Of a stretch of DNA of 64,000 bases, positions 24,214-36,299 are shown one piece after another; position 1 is the stretch's first letter, and the number at the start of each line of letters is the position of its first letter. Location of the stretch: positions 1,056,501 to 1,120,500 of the forward strand of contig CM060833.1 in the NCBI GenBank assembly GCA_030762175.1. The letters are read 5' to 3'. The position numbers were made by a program, and so were the translations under genes. Source of the DNA: Metallyticus violacea (lineage: Eukaryota; Arthropoda; Insecta; Mantodea; Metallyticidae). Under the pieces are notes generated by a model that was not told where the DNA came from, ran no database searches, and saw only the letters and a list, made by a program, of their open reading frames with translations.

Positions 24214-24819
24214 GGCAAGCAGTTCACTGTCTTTTGGGGTACATGGCAATGGACAGACTTCCTCAAGCAACTGATGGCTTAGGCGCAGGATTCAGCAATG
24301 GTGAAAGGGGAAATAATCAACAAGAGTGTTCCTCCAAAATGACAATGTGCAGCCCACACTAACAACACCACAACCACAAAGTTGGCATAGCTAGGTTTAC
24401 TGTTGTGCCATACACACACCATACATGCTGGATCTTGTTCCATCGGATTATTTCAACAACATGAAGGACTGGCTGTGAGGGAAAAATTTGGCAAAATGGG
24501 GAAATTTAGACAGCTGTAGTGGCACAGTACTACCAACAATGGTTTCCTCACGTCATAATAATGAAGTTACCAGGAAGATGGCAATGGTGCATTGATGGTG
24601 GGGAGTATACTGAGAGATCCCATGTGCATTGAACCATGTTGCATAATAAATAAGGTGAATGTCCCTCATAATATACTGCATTGTATTGAAATGCTACTAC
24701 TAGAACAGATACAGAAACAATTATGGATATTCTTTACTAATGTTCAACAATGTCTTTTGCAATGTGAAAACTGATAGAAATGCATGAAAGTGTGGGAGTG
24801 GGTAAAAAAATGACATTTT

Positions 24820-25025
24820 TTTACTAGAGGGCAGACAAATTATAAAGAAGTAGGAAATGGTGTATGAAAAAGTTAACTATAAAAGTATATGCATAAGAGG
24901 TTTGTACTGTTCTGTATTTGTTAAATAAGATAAAGAAATTTGAAAAGAAAAAAGGCTTCAGGAATAGATGGAATTCCAGAAGAATTTGGGAAAATGGAAA
25001 GAGATATGGCGCTGCTGACAAGAAA
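24820..25025 (+). mobile_element. LINE family 1 RT fragment
   Basis: The plus strand reads ASGIDGIPEEFGKMERDMAL, the linker just before the RT fingers, also found at 38.4 kb split by a SINE. Confidence 0.65.
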
Positions 25026-25039
25026 CATTAAACAGGATT

Positions 25040-25440
25040 AAGTAGATGATTTTGGGCCCAAAAGTGAGCTGACTTATCAATTTGCTTAAAATGATTAATC
25101 ATAAAATGTTTCTTTCTTCAAATTTCTAAATTTCTCTTCATTTTTCCATGTATTTTTATTATAATCTGCATTTTTAATTTTGTAAATTCCTATCCTATTT
25201 CTGTTCTATTGCCATGGTGTCTTTTGCTGTAAAAGCTAGTATAATTTTTATATTATATTTCTTCTTTGAGGCTAACTTTAGGCCTTGTCTTTGAATATCC
25301 TATTGAATTTGTTGTGTTAAGTTGGATGATATGTGAAACTTTTGAGTTTGTTATTTTCCTTGATGTTCTTCAGTGTGGAAACCTCTCTTATAGATTTTTG
25401 TCTTTTAAATCTATTGATAATTTCTTATTACTGTGTCTTC
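25040..25440 (-). mobile_element. PLE linker / GIY-YIG fragment
   Basis: Minus strand corresponds to the region between RT and GIY-YIG seen at 58.7-59.05 kb (shared blocks around GTCTTTTAAATCTATTGATA and GTGGAAACCTCTC). Too decayed to translate through. Confidence 0.6.
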
Positions 25441-26265
25441 CCCACCTAGGAGTCATGGGACCTAGTCACTAGTAGCATCAATATGCTGTACCAGAGGTAG
25501 CTTGCTTGCTACCATTAGGGACACCCATTGCAGGTTGGAGAGCAGAGACCAAACTAAGAAGTGACTCAACCTCATCCTTACTCATTGTTCATTATCATCC
25601 AACCTCAAAGTGTAATGCAACAGGTGCTGAGAAGGTGCATAGCACCTGGAAGATATGCAGTAAATGGAACCTCTGGAATACCAGATGACTTTCCGGTAGT
25701 ATCTAGCTTATCCAGGCATATGGGGCTCTGCCCGGGCAGACTATATAATTCCCCTGCTACTCGGACATATGTGGATAACGAGAGCAAACCAAAACCTAAC
25801 ACTGAAGGCCTCAAGACTTCATCATCAACATCCATTCCTGTCAAGGAGGAAGTTTCTCAGAAGCAAACCTCTAAAGCCAAGGTGATGAAAGTCTCCAAAC
25901 CTGAAGGAGAAATTACACCTTCAGAAGGAAAGGAGGGCCTCCCCTCTTAAGAGTCCACTGACTCCTGGCTTCAGAGGGTGACTAGATTAAGCCATGGAGC
26001 AAATGGACAGGCTTAAGGTAATGCCTCCCAAACTTTCAGGGGCACAGAGGGAACGAGCCCTGAAAGAAAAACTTGCTAGGTAGGGAATCAAATGGAATCC
26101 TAGCAAGTGGGGGAAGAAGGGTAAGAAGGGTCCAAGAACCAAACTTACCAAAGAGGAGGAGGGCACACAGAAGAGCAGAGCAAAATGCAGACTCTAGGAT
26201 GAATCCAACCAACTTCTGAAGTCACCCGGAAGAAGCCAAGAACTTCTGCAGCACTACTATAAGAT

Positions 26266-26310
26266 GAATGAATGAATGAATGAATGAATGAATGAATGAA
26301 TGAATGAATG
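26266..26310. repeat. (AATG)n microsatellite
   Basis: About ten AATG units inside the LINE ORF1/ORF2 junction. Confidence 0.9.
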
Positions 26311-28288
26311 GTGTTTAGAAGATAAAGGTAAGGTAAGATAAACCCTAACCAGTGTCAAAATGGCTGTAGTCCTGGAAGGATATCTGGCAGTTAAACTCAC
26401 TGGGACCCAAGTAGAGGAGCTTCAGGAGTTGATCGAGTCCTTCGAGACTTTTGAAGATGGGAACTTCGCTCAGTTTGTTGGTTCATGTGTGGAAAGGGGA
26501 CTATTATCCTTTCCTGTGCCAACCAGTAGACTAAGACCTGGCTACAGGAGACTATTTCAAAGCTCAAGCCACGGGAAAACTTCACATTGTATGTGGGATT
26601 GAAGGCAGACTTTTTGAAGACATCAAAGGTGCTCTTTAGGATGCCAAAGATGTTTGCCAAGACAGACCCTCCAAAATGCTACCAATGCTTGGAAATCAAA
26701 ATAAGACTCTGAAGACTGGCAAATTATCAGCAACAAAGGAGACTCAACTGGTCAAACCTTTGTATGCTTGATACATGAAGAGCAACTAAAAGCCATTACA
26801 GCTTTAGGCAACAGAGGCTACCTAGCATTAGGTAGAATTCACTTGCCGTTCTAACCAAAGATGACAAGGATAATCCAGATCAACCTACAACATAGCAAGG
26901 CAGCTTCGGCAGCCTGCTGAAGATGGCAATACAATAAAATATCGATCTGGACCTCACAAGAGCCTTGGAAACAATAAGGACAAATAGGCTAGGCAAAGCA
27001 AATAGTTGATTTATTGCACCTCCATGAATAACATGATGACTTGTAGCCTAGTCAGGAATGGGATACATGTTTACCTTTATATGAGTGTTTCAGAGACAAC
27101 GGTGAGAATAAACCTCAACGTGGGAGAGGGAAAGAAGTTTTATTCTGAGTTCTGTATACCTACCTTATGATGGGGGGAATCCCCATTAAGAGAATTAGAG
27201 CTCTTGGTGGAACAAATGGTAGAGGAGGCTGTTTGCTCATCAATAAATTTTACTTATTTAATGTTGAGAATAAACCCACCTTCTCTAACAGGATTAGAAA
27301 AGAGATAAACAACATTGCTTTAGGAACAGGTTGCATCAGCAATCTAGTTACAGAATGGCAAGTTTTAGATGAGTCATCTCTTTCTAACTATAAATATATT
27401 CACTTTGAACTGTGACATATTATTTAGGAATCCAAGAAGAACCATTTGGACCACCTATAAGGAGGACCTCCCAGTTGCGCTTGGAAAGATCGAACGTGTT
27501 AGATCTTTTGAAGACATAGACAGGATGGCATACCTCATACAAGATATCATTATAGACTATTATCAGGATAACTGTCATATAACTATAAGGTCTGGACCAA
27601 TGAAGGTGAAGTATTGGTCCAAAAAACTTAGCAAATTATGGATCATAACTAGGAAGCTCTTCATTAAAGCTAACAGAAACGAAAAGTGGGAAGAATATTA
27701 TTCAGCCCTTACAGATTACAACAAGGCTATTCGAAAAGCCAAACAAACCTCCAGGAGGAACTTTTGTCACGAGATTAACAGCCTGAGAGAAGCCACTAGA
27801 ATCCAGAAGATAACGGTCTATGGGAAATCAACTCCTGTTGGTTCCTTAAAGAACTGCTTAGGAGATTATACCAACACAGCTGAAGATACATTTAGATGCT
27901 TCTTAAGTCTCACTTCCCTGGTTCCAAATTCAACAACATGGTGAAAACTCCAGTGACAATGAGGAGAACCATACTTTCATTGCATAAAGGGCCTGAATCC
28001 CTCTATATACTACTTTGCCATCTTTTCAGGGCAAGTGTAGCCTTTGGCTATATACATATACCATGGAGACTTGCCAGAGGTAGGTAAGAGTAGACTATTC
28101 CACTGCTAAGGCTTTCAGGCCCATCAGTCTCCTCTTTCTTGTTAAAGACATTGGAGAGACTGGTGGAAAGATACATTTAAGAACAGGCACTTGTGGTATA
28201 GTTTTACACAATTTAGGTCTCTGGCCAGGAAGGAAACAGCATTGTTGCATTTATGGATATAGAGGGCATGTTTGATAACACCACCCAC

Positions 28289-28486
28289 TTATCCATAATT
28301 CAAGCTATTCGCAATCAAGATGTGCATAATACCATTTGCAAATGGACAAATTTCATGCTAAGCAGCAGAAATAGACAAGCAACATAATTATCCATAATTC
28401 AAGCTATTTGCAATCAAGATGTGCATTATACCATTTGCAAATGGACAAATTCCATGCTAAGCAGCAGAAATTGACAAGTAACACTT
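28289..28486 (+). repeat. 99-bp tandem duplication inside the LINE
   Basis: TTATCCATAATTCAAGCTAT begins a unit at 28289 and again at 28388. The two 99-bp copies differ at several positions and encode the same RT segment (HLQMDKFHAKQQK in one frame). Confidence 0.85.
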
Positions 28487-30299
28487 CTCAGAGAAGCACA
28501 GAAGATAGTTGTGACAAGGGGTTGTCCACAGGGAGGAATTCTATCCCCCTTATCAAAGAGCCTCCCATTAGAAAATTTACCCATGGACATGAATGAGAAA
28601 GGATATTGTATGCAGATGACATAACCTATTTGTGATGGGATAATGGACATCATGAATGATGGACTGATGATAATCAAAAAGTGTTGCACAAGGGAGGGAC
28701 TTACAGTGAACCCTTCAAAAACAGTTATTGTACCATTCACTAAAAAGAAAAGCCTACGATAACCTGAACTTTTTGGGAACACATGTGACAATCTCAATGA
28801 TGGCTAAATATCTCAGCTTGATGCTAGACAGGAAGCTTATGGGGAATGCGCATATAGAGAAAGTAATCTGAAAAGTCAAATGGTCACTTGTAGATGCTTT
28901 ATCAGAACATCGTGGGGAGTAAGACCTATGATCTGTCAGTGGTTATAAACTGTGATCATAGACCTTAACTAACTTATGGTATTGTGACATAGTGGCCAAA
29001 GAAGCTGCAAACCACTGTGATATCAAAATTTTTAAATCTGCAAAGACATGCTTGTATGTGCACAACAGGAGCTTTTCTAAGCAACCCAACTGTTGCACTA
29101 GAGATTCTGCTTGATCTTATACAGCTAGATATACTCCTTAAAGCGGAAGCAAAACTCAGCCTATAGATTAGTGCATTCAAGAGGATGGGGGTATGGTTAT
29201 TATCCTGGACATACTAAGATATTAGAGGTCACGGATAGTCCGGTACTTGAAATGAGATCTGATCTCATGATTACCTAGTTCTGTTTTCAATGAACCTATA
29301 GGATAAATCTTGGATCTCGATCTGAATGGCAGGCAAAGCCAAAGATGGCCCAAGGACAACTAATATGGTACACTGATAGTTCACAGATTCTTAACCAAGC
29401 TGAAGCGGGCATTTATGGCAAAACTCCCAGGACTAACATTAGCATAAGCTTTGAAAAGTATTGTATCATGCTTTAGGTAGAGATCTTAGCAATCCTGACC
29501 TGTGTTCAAAAAGGCATATAGAAGTGTTTTACGGTAAACATATTATGATCTTCTTGAAGCACTTGATTCTCACCAATTTAATTCAAAGTTGGTGTGGGAC
29601 TGCCTCCAAAAACTGATAGCCTTGTCAAAAAACAACTCTGTTGAATTGAAGTGGGTACCAGGCCACTTGAGTGTGACAGGGAATGAAGTAGCAGATCTAC
29701 TGGCCAAGAAAGGAGCATCTAACCTCTTAATAAGACCTGAACCAGCCTGCTGAGTTAGCAAATTCACAGCAAGAACAACAATTAGGCTAGGGCCAAAGAG
29801 CAACACAAAACATGATGATCCAATTACCCAGGACAAACCTTTGGAAAAACTTTGTTAGCAATCCCACTCACTAAAACACTCCTGAAGTTAGGAAGAAAAA
29901 GTTAAGAATAGTGGAGAGTCCATTTGTAGACTCTGTAGCCAATCCCATGAGACTGCGAAGCACATAATCCTCAAGTGTGATGTCCTGCAGAGGATATGCC
30001 AACTCTTCAGTCCACAACTATATCTTAATATGAATGATCCCCTTATAGGAAGTAAGGTTCTGGATCTCATCAAGGACACAGAATTTGGAATACTATAAGC
30101 CTATTGCTGAAGTGCAGGAGCTTTTTAAAACTCTCTCAAATAACCTCTTCAATACTACTATCGCTATATTGAATCCTTGTTGAAACCATTGATTAATGCT
30201 GTATTAATAATGTTGGTATTCCATGTACTCTATTTCTGTGAGTGAGGTTATAACTGTATTTTTATGTAGTTTTCTGTGTATATCTCTTTCCTAGGATTC

Positions 30300-31870
30300 C
30301 CAAGTTCAATCTGTCTTCACTCACAATTTTTAAATCTAGGAATGAGATCCACCAATTTTTCTCCTCTTCCATGGTAAACTATAGAATTATGTTGTAAATT
30401 AAGGAGTTTCAAAGGATCTATTAAATATTTTTTGGTATTATTGCAAATATATTGTTCTCATATGTATACCATGTCTTGAAAATTAATGAGAAGGCCTTGG
30501 TGATGTGTATTTCAAAGGAGCTTGTGAATAAATCTGCTAGAAATGGAGACAGGCGATTACACTGCCAGATCTGAAACTTGTTGGTAAAAATTTTGGTTAA
30601 ACCGAAGAAATTTTGCTGTATGCACATGTTAGTAAGTTTTAGTAGATATATAAACAATGTAATAAAATTTGTTCACACTAACTCCATTCACTTACTTAAA
30701 ATGCATAAAATTTTCTATTGGGATGCTGGGGTATATGGCTTTTACATCAGAATACCATTATGTCTCCTGTTGCGATTCTGATATTTTAAAGTTTTTCCAA
30801 TAAATCAAATGAATTTTTATGCACAAGCTTTGAAATTTTTTAAAAGAATTCAAATTGTTATTTATTATTTATGTGGGTGAACTGATCATGCTGCTATCAT
30901 TTTAGGAGTGCATGAAGTGCAGAGAGTACTAGCTTAGTGTGACTCAGTGTGAACTTCCTTTAGTGCTTTGGTTAAATTTTTAATGCAACTATTGAGAGAA
31001 TTCATTTGTAGCCTTCCTCTTTTAACAAAATGTCTACTCTGTTTCTGTAAGCATTTTTGTCCATGGCTCTTTTTATTTCCTTAGTTTGCCTTTACATACA
31101 TCTTTTAGATGCTTTAAAGTATTTCTGTAATTTTTATATTTCTTCCAATTTTTTAGGTTATCTAAAATTTTGCTACATTTCATTTTAATTAAAGTTTTTT
31201 TTCTTTTTTTTCTTTTCATTCTTTAGATGGTAGGAGACTATATCATTATCTGCAATATACTCTATATTTTCTGAGAAGTCCATATAGGTTTAGAGGTCTT
31301 TGTTTATAAATAATTTCTTTGTTAGAAAAGGTCATGTTAAGAGATTACTTACATTTTCTTCTGCTTACGCAGTTGTGTTGACAAAGTTTTGGTTTGATGC
31401 ATGTGCAAATTGCAAAGTTTCTTTTTAAGTTTACAATTCTTATTTCCATTTAAATTTCCATGCAGATGGTATTATAAATTTTCTCAAATATGCAATCCTA
31501 ATGACTTTGAAAGTATTAAGTGCAATCCATAGATTCTTAAATTAATTTCATTTAACTTTTTATATTGTAATTTTTTCTCTATTTCAATTTCTTTATTCTC
31601 TGCTGCTTTTTGGTGAATGCTGTTATCATCTATTTTAATTGTTTTCCATGCAAAGTTTGGGATAACTTTATTTTTTAGGCAAAGTTTCGGGTAGTTAATA
31701 TTAGCAGCAATATTCTTTCTAATTTGTAATTTCAATAAATATGTTATTTCAATTTTTGCACTTCCAAAATCTAAATTATATGAGGAAGTAATATTTCCTG
31801 TCTTTGGATCTGCCATTTTTATTCTTAAGTAACAATGTGTGTGGGGTCAATTTTGGTTCTTGTTGACTTG
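30300..31870 (-). mobile_element. PLE 5' half: N-terminal region and RT
   Basis: Minus strand 31816-31484 encodes the PLE N-terminal region (ITYLLKLQIRKNIAANINYP, VIPNFAWKTIKIDD, KKLNEINLRIYGLHLILS). RT follows at 30657-30421 with LSPFLADLFTSSFEIHITKA and a YENNIFAII block corresponding to YVDDIFAI. Stops lie between them. It continues upstream into the foldback terminal repeat at 31935-32360. Confidence 0.8.
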
Positions 31871-31934
31871 TTTTATATAATTATTTAAATTGTACTTAGA
31901 AACCTGTAGACAATGGAATGGAAATCTATCCTAT

Positions 31935-32360
31935 TAGAACTTATTAAATATGTTTGCACTAACTCCACCTAATACAACATTAGGACATGTTTCTGGGGCA
32001 GTTGTTCCCATCATCAGCTGTTAACTGGCTACTTGTTGTGGTGGCTGGATCCCAAAGTGCTTTTGTGGCAGTCTCTGATGGATCAAATTGGAACTTGATG
32101 AGTTCATCTCTTCTTCTTCATTTGTGGGTGGATGAATTCACTAAGTTCAAACTAACTTAATGAATTTAATGTTCCCCCAGATATGAACTCAGTAAGGTCC
32201 TACTCGAATCATCAGAGACTGCTGCAGAAGCACCTTGGGATCCAGCCACCAAATCCAGAAGCCAGTCAACAGCTGATGATGGGAACAATCACCCTCTAAG
32301 CATCACCTTATGTAGTATAAGTAAGTGGGGTTAGTGTGAACATATTTAATAAATTCTAAT
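31935..32360. mobile_element. Foldback PLE terminal repeat with paired hammerhead motifs
   Basis: Arms about 31935-32110 and 32195-32360 are inverted copies: TTAGAACTTATTAAATATGT on the left, its complement TTTAATAAATTCTAA on the right. Minus-strand hammerhead-like motif 31982-32024 (CUGAUGA, UGGG/CCCCA, GAAAC AU GUC); plus-strand partner about 32266-32305, degenerate. Confidence 0.78.
31982..32024 (-). ncRNA. Hammerhead ribozyme-like motif
   Basis: Minus strand core CUGAUGA, short helix II GGG/CCC-type, GAAAC AU GUC then CUAAUG. Core invariants are intact but helix I is weak (about 4 of 6 pairs). Confidence 0.5.
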
Positions 32361-32759
32361 AGGATATATTATTTAATTTGTTTTTACATTATATCTTAGA
32401 TAGGATAATGAAAAATAATAGGCACTCCCCAATTATTGGAAAGAAGGAAGTACCAGGATTACTTTTTGCTAATGATCTTGTAACAACAGCAATAATTTGA
32501 TGGGATTACAACATGCCATCAATGAAATTGCTAGATTTTGTGCAGAGTGAGGATAAATAATAAAAAATCATAGTATTTAAAAAAGCATAAAATTAAAGAA
32601 AGATGAGAGATTGTTTGCTTATAAATACAGACCCAATAGAGGCAGTGAAAGAATTTGATTATTTGAGAGTGAGATTTATGGAAAATGGGAGGCGCAGTCT
32701 AATTGTGAAAGCTAAAGGTACATTAGTTATGAAAGCTGCCAGAATAAGTAGTTTTTTGT

Positions 32760-33170
32760 ATCTGGGATTTCCACAGTGAAATATGACAAATTGTTATTAC
32801 AAAATCACTCAAATTTCACTAATTTTGTTCCTCTTACTTGGACGTTTCAAAGGCATTTGCCTCAATCTTCGGCCTGAGTGATTTCGTAATAATAATTTGT
32901 CATAATGCCAGAATAAGTTTCTATAAAGTAACCTAAACTTAGGGATTCATTTTTTACACTAAACTCCACTTACTTACGTAAAAGTAAGATGCATTTCAGG
33001 AGATGAAACATAGATGAAGATGAAGAGATGAAGTAACTGAAGATGGGAGAGATTCTCCTGAAACGCATTTCTTACTTTTACGTAAGTAGGTGGAGTTTAG
33101 TGTAAAAAATGAATGTCTAAGTTTAGGTTATATTACCACTTCATTGTCAACAGCTTCGTAAGTACAATAT
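32760..33170. mobile_element. PLE terminal repeats, two inserts in a LINE
   Basis: 32770-32910 is a hairpin (ATATGACAAATTGTTATTAC against TAATAATAATTTGTCAT) with a hammerhead-like motif on the minus strand. 32945-33170 has TTTTTTACACTAAACTCCAC and its inverse around the motif at 33031-33077. Confidence 0.7.
33031..33077 (+). ncRNA. Hammerhead ribozyme-like motif (3' side damaged)
   Basis: Helix I AAGUAA/UUACUU is a perfect 6 bp, where the copy at 1804-1848 has one mismatch. Core CUGAAGA, helix II GGGAG/CUCCU, GAAAC GC, then AUUUC in place of GUC. Confidence 0.45.
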
Positions 33171-33766
33171 TTGTATAAAGTTCCCACATTGCCAATGAAA
33201 TGACTAGAAAGACTATATGAGGCTGTGGATGAGTCAAAGATGAGTATGGAGTACAAATTTGAAGAGTGTCAAAGAGATAGACAAAGATTGATGTGGTGAA
33301 TGTTTTGTACAGAGGTTCTGGGCTTATCAAAAGTTTGGCTGAAATAGTAAGGAAAGGTATAATAGTGGAGAGAATCTTGAAACATTGACACAGATGTTTA
33401 AAATTAGATAATAACATTGTTACTAAAAGAATGTCTTAGGTACCAAAGAGATTGAGAAGAGAAAGTTGGTTTAGGGAGATGGGAAACTATTAGAAGAAAT
33501 TGAAATGAGGGATGTGTGGCAACTGAGTGAAAGTAATGTCTGTGGATTTTGGAAAGAAATGAGGCAGAGGGAGAAGATATTAAGAAGCAAGAAATTGGGG
33601 CTAGCTTTGAGGATAAAAATTATATAAAATAATCAATTTTGCAAGGATAGGTTTTACATGGATGTGTAAAGGGGCATTATTTCCAAAATGATGTATTTAA
33701 ATGTAGATAAACAGCATCTCAACTTAGGAATCACACAGTTGGTCTCTCATTTCCTCTTCTTCTGCC

Positions 33767-33785
33767 TCCTCCTCCTCCTCCTCTC
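33767..33785. repeat. (CTC)n run
   Basis: Short CTC repeat. Confidence 0.8.
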
Positions 33786-34029
33786 CCCTTGTACTTAGAG
33801 AAAAATTGTTGAAGAACAAGTGGAATTCTATCACTATCATTATCAACTTTCTAATTATATTAAAATATGTAATATTTACATACAGTACATATCTTTAATT
33901 AGTTTTTTTCTGACTTTTTATAGCTATGTTTATTGTACTCTGTACTTTTGCTGTTTTTTTTTTTTTTCACCTGGTATAGTGGAAGAGAAGGCTACATGGA
34001 TTTAATTCTTGCCAGGGTAAATATATAAA

Positions 34030-34272
34030 TATTATGTGCAGGGAAAGTGGATAGTGCTTTCCATAGTCTAACAAAATGTCAAATGGTAAAAAGGTGGAAA
34101 GACAGTATCTGGGACAAACTACAACAAGATATAGTGGCAATTAAATTGTTGACAGACATGACAAACTACATTGTTATACATATATGATACTTGCATATAA
34201 TCCGGTGCTTAAAGTATGGGAGAACCTTAGTTTTGTAGTGCTAACTTCTTAGACATTGTGCTTGTTAACTTG

Positions 34273-34303
<31 letters not shown>

Positions 34304-34670
34304 AACGTAGGCTATGGAGCTCAAGAAGAAGAACAATAACAATGGAGATTCAACTAAATATTAGATCTTTGTACTTTTACAGAATGAACTGAACCAGAAA
34401 AACAAAGATGCCTTTATACCACTCTTAACTCCTGAGATGCTGGTTTTTAGTTTAATGTATTGTTTCTAAAGGAAAAATAATAAATTAATGTTTAAATGAT
34501 TTGTCTGTAAATCATACTTAATATCTAACAAGTAAAACAAAAATATGAATGTAAAACAATACATCAATTTGTTTTTCCACAAAACCCAGTGACTTTATAT
34601 TGATTTCCCATGCTATATGAATGAAATGCAAATATATAACTAATAAAGGTATTCCATTTTTAATGTAAAC
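34030..34670. other. Intronic DNA with a 30-bp poly(T)
   Basis: Poly(T) at 34272-34300, possibly the tail of a minus-strand retro-insert. Nothing else recognised. Confidence 0.45.
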
Positions 34671-34677
34671 TACTTAC

Positions 34678-34715
34678 TTCTGAGTATATTTCTTGGCTTC
34701 ATCCTCGTTATAGTA
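34678..34715 (-). CDS. BUD23: BUD23 coding exon 2 (38-nt micro-exon)
   Basis: Minus strand, acceptor TTTGTTTCAG and donor GTAAGTAG. The exon encodes YYNEDEAKKYTQ plus two bases (AA) completed by exon 3 to make Asn. This matches the family segment FYDETEARKYVRN just before the SAM fold. It is only 38 nt long and separated from exon 1 by a 6.6 kb intron full of LINE and SINE relics, so an automatic gene caller could miss it. Phase 0 at entry and phase 2 at exit both agree with the neighbouring exons. Confidence 0.92.
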
Positions 34716-34718
34716 CTG

Positions 34719-35079
34719 AAACAAAGACATAATTAGGAATTGACCTGGTGATATGTTCCTTCATTAATTACAATTTTAGTTTCCTAAAGTACACAATTTC
34801 TATGAGATACAGTCCATCAGTTTCCAGCCTGACATAGAAGACTATGATAGTCATTGTATCTGATACTCTAATATTTCAGGAGTATAAACATTGCATTTCC
34901 TTTCTGGCCACACAATTCATTTGTTTAGAGTAGCTCATTTAAGTCAGACTCGTTGCATGATGTTCAAAATTTAATACAAAGAAATTATTCAATTTAATAC
35001 AAAGAAAGGTGGCCCTGCCAAGGAAAAGTATACTGTAATATGTATGAAGAATAAGGGAAGGAATAACCTGGTTTCAAAA
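34719..35079. other. No recognisable feature
   Basis: BUD23 intron 1 sequence upstream of exon 2. No coding or repeat family recognised. Confidence 0.4.
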
Positions 35080-35340
35080 AGGTGTTTGGAAATTAAGGAG
35101 TTTGAGGGGGGATAACCCAGGGGCTGTCTTATCTGTGGGAAGAAGGAAGATGAAATATATATCATATTTTAGAATAGAGGGTAGGTTTGATAAGCAAAAA
35201 ATGGTTATTAAGGAATAAAGAAGTTGTAGTATGAAAGATTTTAAAGATCAAACACAGTTATCTAAATTAGGGGAGATTTTAGGAAAGGTAAAGATGAAAT
35301 GGACAGTCAGTAGAGAAGTATAAGAAATAAAATTAAATAA
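35080..35340 (+). mobile_element. LINE family 1 C-terminal fragment
   Basis: The plus strand reads RGCLICGKKEDEIYII, a C-terminal CxxC zinc-knuckle relic (CPLCGKEEDEIHIL type), then KDEMDSQ. Confidence 0.6.
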
Positions 35341-35679
35341 CTAAATTGTATTTTGTTAGATTGTTAGACAATGTGAAGTTATGTATGTACCCATTTATAT
35401 CTATTGTATTTTGAAGTAGTTATGGTTTTGGTCAAATAAGGAGAGTTAAGGGCAAATCATAACTTTATACGTACTAAGCATTAGTTTAGAGTTTGTAATG
35501 TATATAATTAATCTCTTTCAGGGTATAATAATAAGAAGAGGGTTAGGTTTGCCTCTGAACTGTCTGAGGTGCAGCTTCCCTCAGTGGTCAGTATTTCTGT
35601 CTTCTAGCCATCCAAAGGTGGGAATACTGGCCACTGAAATAAAGAAGATATAAGGCTGTTTAAATTGCACTTATGGAAA

Positions 35680-36290
35680 CTATATACAATGGAGTGTTAA
35701 TATATCCTATAGTAAATATGTTCACATAATTCCACTTACTTAATTACAACATAAATCTATACACTGATATCATTGTATGATTCAGTTGATATCAACTGAT
35801 ACAATGATATCAATTAATATGATTGGCTTCACTGTGCAAGTTCCAATTTACATTTAAGTAAAAAATAAATCTATACAGTTTACCATGAATGAGGAGAAAA
35901 ATAGTTAGCTCCAATTCCTAGATTTAAAAATTACAGGAAATGAAGACAAACTGAACTTTGGAATCCATAGAAAAGAGACACACCAGAGAATTGCATAAAA
36001 AATAACAGTTATAACCCCACTCCACATCAATATGCAGTGTGCTAAAGCTTGGCACACAAATAATTAACATCCCACTCACAGAAAGAGAGTACAAAATGGA
36101 ATACCAATAGATTATTAATACAGCAATGATCAATTATTTCAATAAAGACACAGTAATAAAAATTATCAATAAATTTAAAAGAGTTAAGACAAAAATCTGT
36201 AAGTGGAGTTTAGTGTAAACAAACTGAATACAGAATTGTAGGATATATTACCACTCCATTATCTACAGGTTAGTAAGTACAATTTATTTA
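35680..36290 (+). mobile_element. PLE fragment: RT C-terminus between terminal motifs
   Basis: The terminal motif GGCTTCACTGTGCAAGTTCC is at about 35822. Then FLDLKITGNEDKLNFGIHRK and ETHQ (35920-35985), equivalent to FLDLKII..FGI.RKPTHTD of better copies. Ends with GTAAGTGGAGTTTAGTGTAA and the CCATTATCTACAGGTTA block. Confidence 0.75.
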
Positions 36291-36299
36291 ATCAGTAAT

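Larger units (their letters stand above)
23270..24790 (+). mobile_element. Decayed mariner-family relic with two nested insertions
   Basis: Early part reads HIIFDELECQTNLDRTTLHT; late part includes VFLQNDN-like NDN(A), a DLVPSDYFNNMKD frame (about 24430-24470) and a WQWCIDGG-like C-terminus (about 24580). Frames are scattered. Interrupted by a 51-bp retro-insert (23470-23520) and a truncated SINE A (24017-24213). Confidence 0.72.
25450..30160 (+). mobile_element. Near-complete decayed LINE of R1/LOA type with RNase H
   Basis: Plus strand in order: gag-like ORF1 25561-26750 ending in a zinc knuckle (PPKCYQCLEIK), then the endonuclease start IIQINLQHSKAASAA (about 26870). Next come the endonuclease end TFSNRIRKEINNIALGTGCI (about 27280-27400), RT remnants 27.4-28.9 kb, and RNase H with SVELKWVPGHLSVTGNEVAD and LLAKKGAS (about 29640-29730). 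A C-terminal zinc region CRLCSQSHETAKHIIL follows at about 29925. Many frameshifts. Contains an (AATG)n run at 26266-26310 and a 99-bp tandem duplication at 28289-28486. Confidence 0.85.
32400..33700 (+). mobile_element. LINE family 1 3' half, split by PLE terminal repeats
   Basis: The plus strand reads HSPIIGKKEVPGLLFANDLV (32420-32480; FADD-type motif with N), and EAVKEFDYL further on in frame pieces. PLE sequences occupy 32760-33170, then LERLYEAVDESKMSMEYKFE and later LINE C-terminal sequence run to about 33640. Confidence 0.75.

Noticed and set aside
28426..28797. 123-aa minus-strand open frame
   Set aside because: Antisense to the RT region of the R1/LOA-like LINE.
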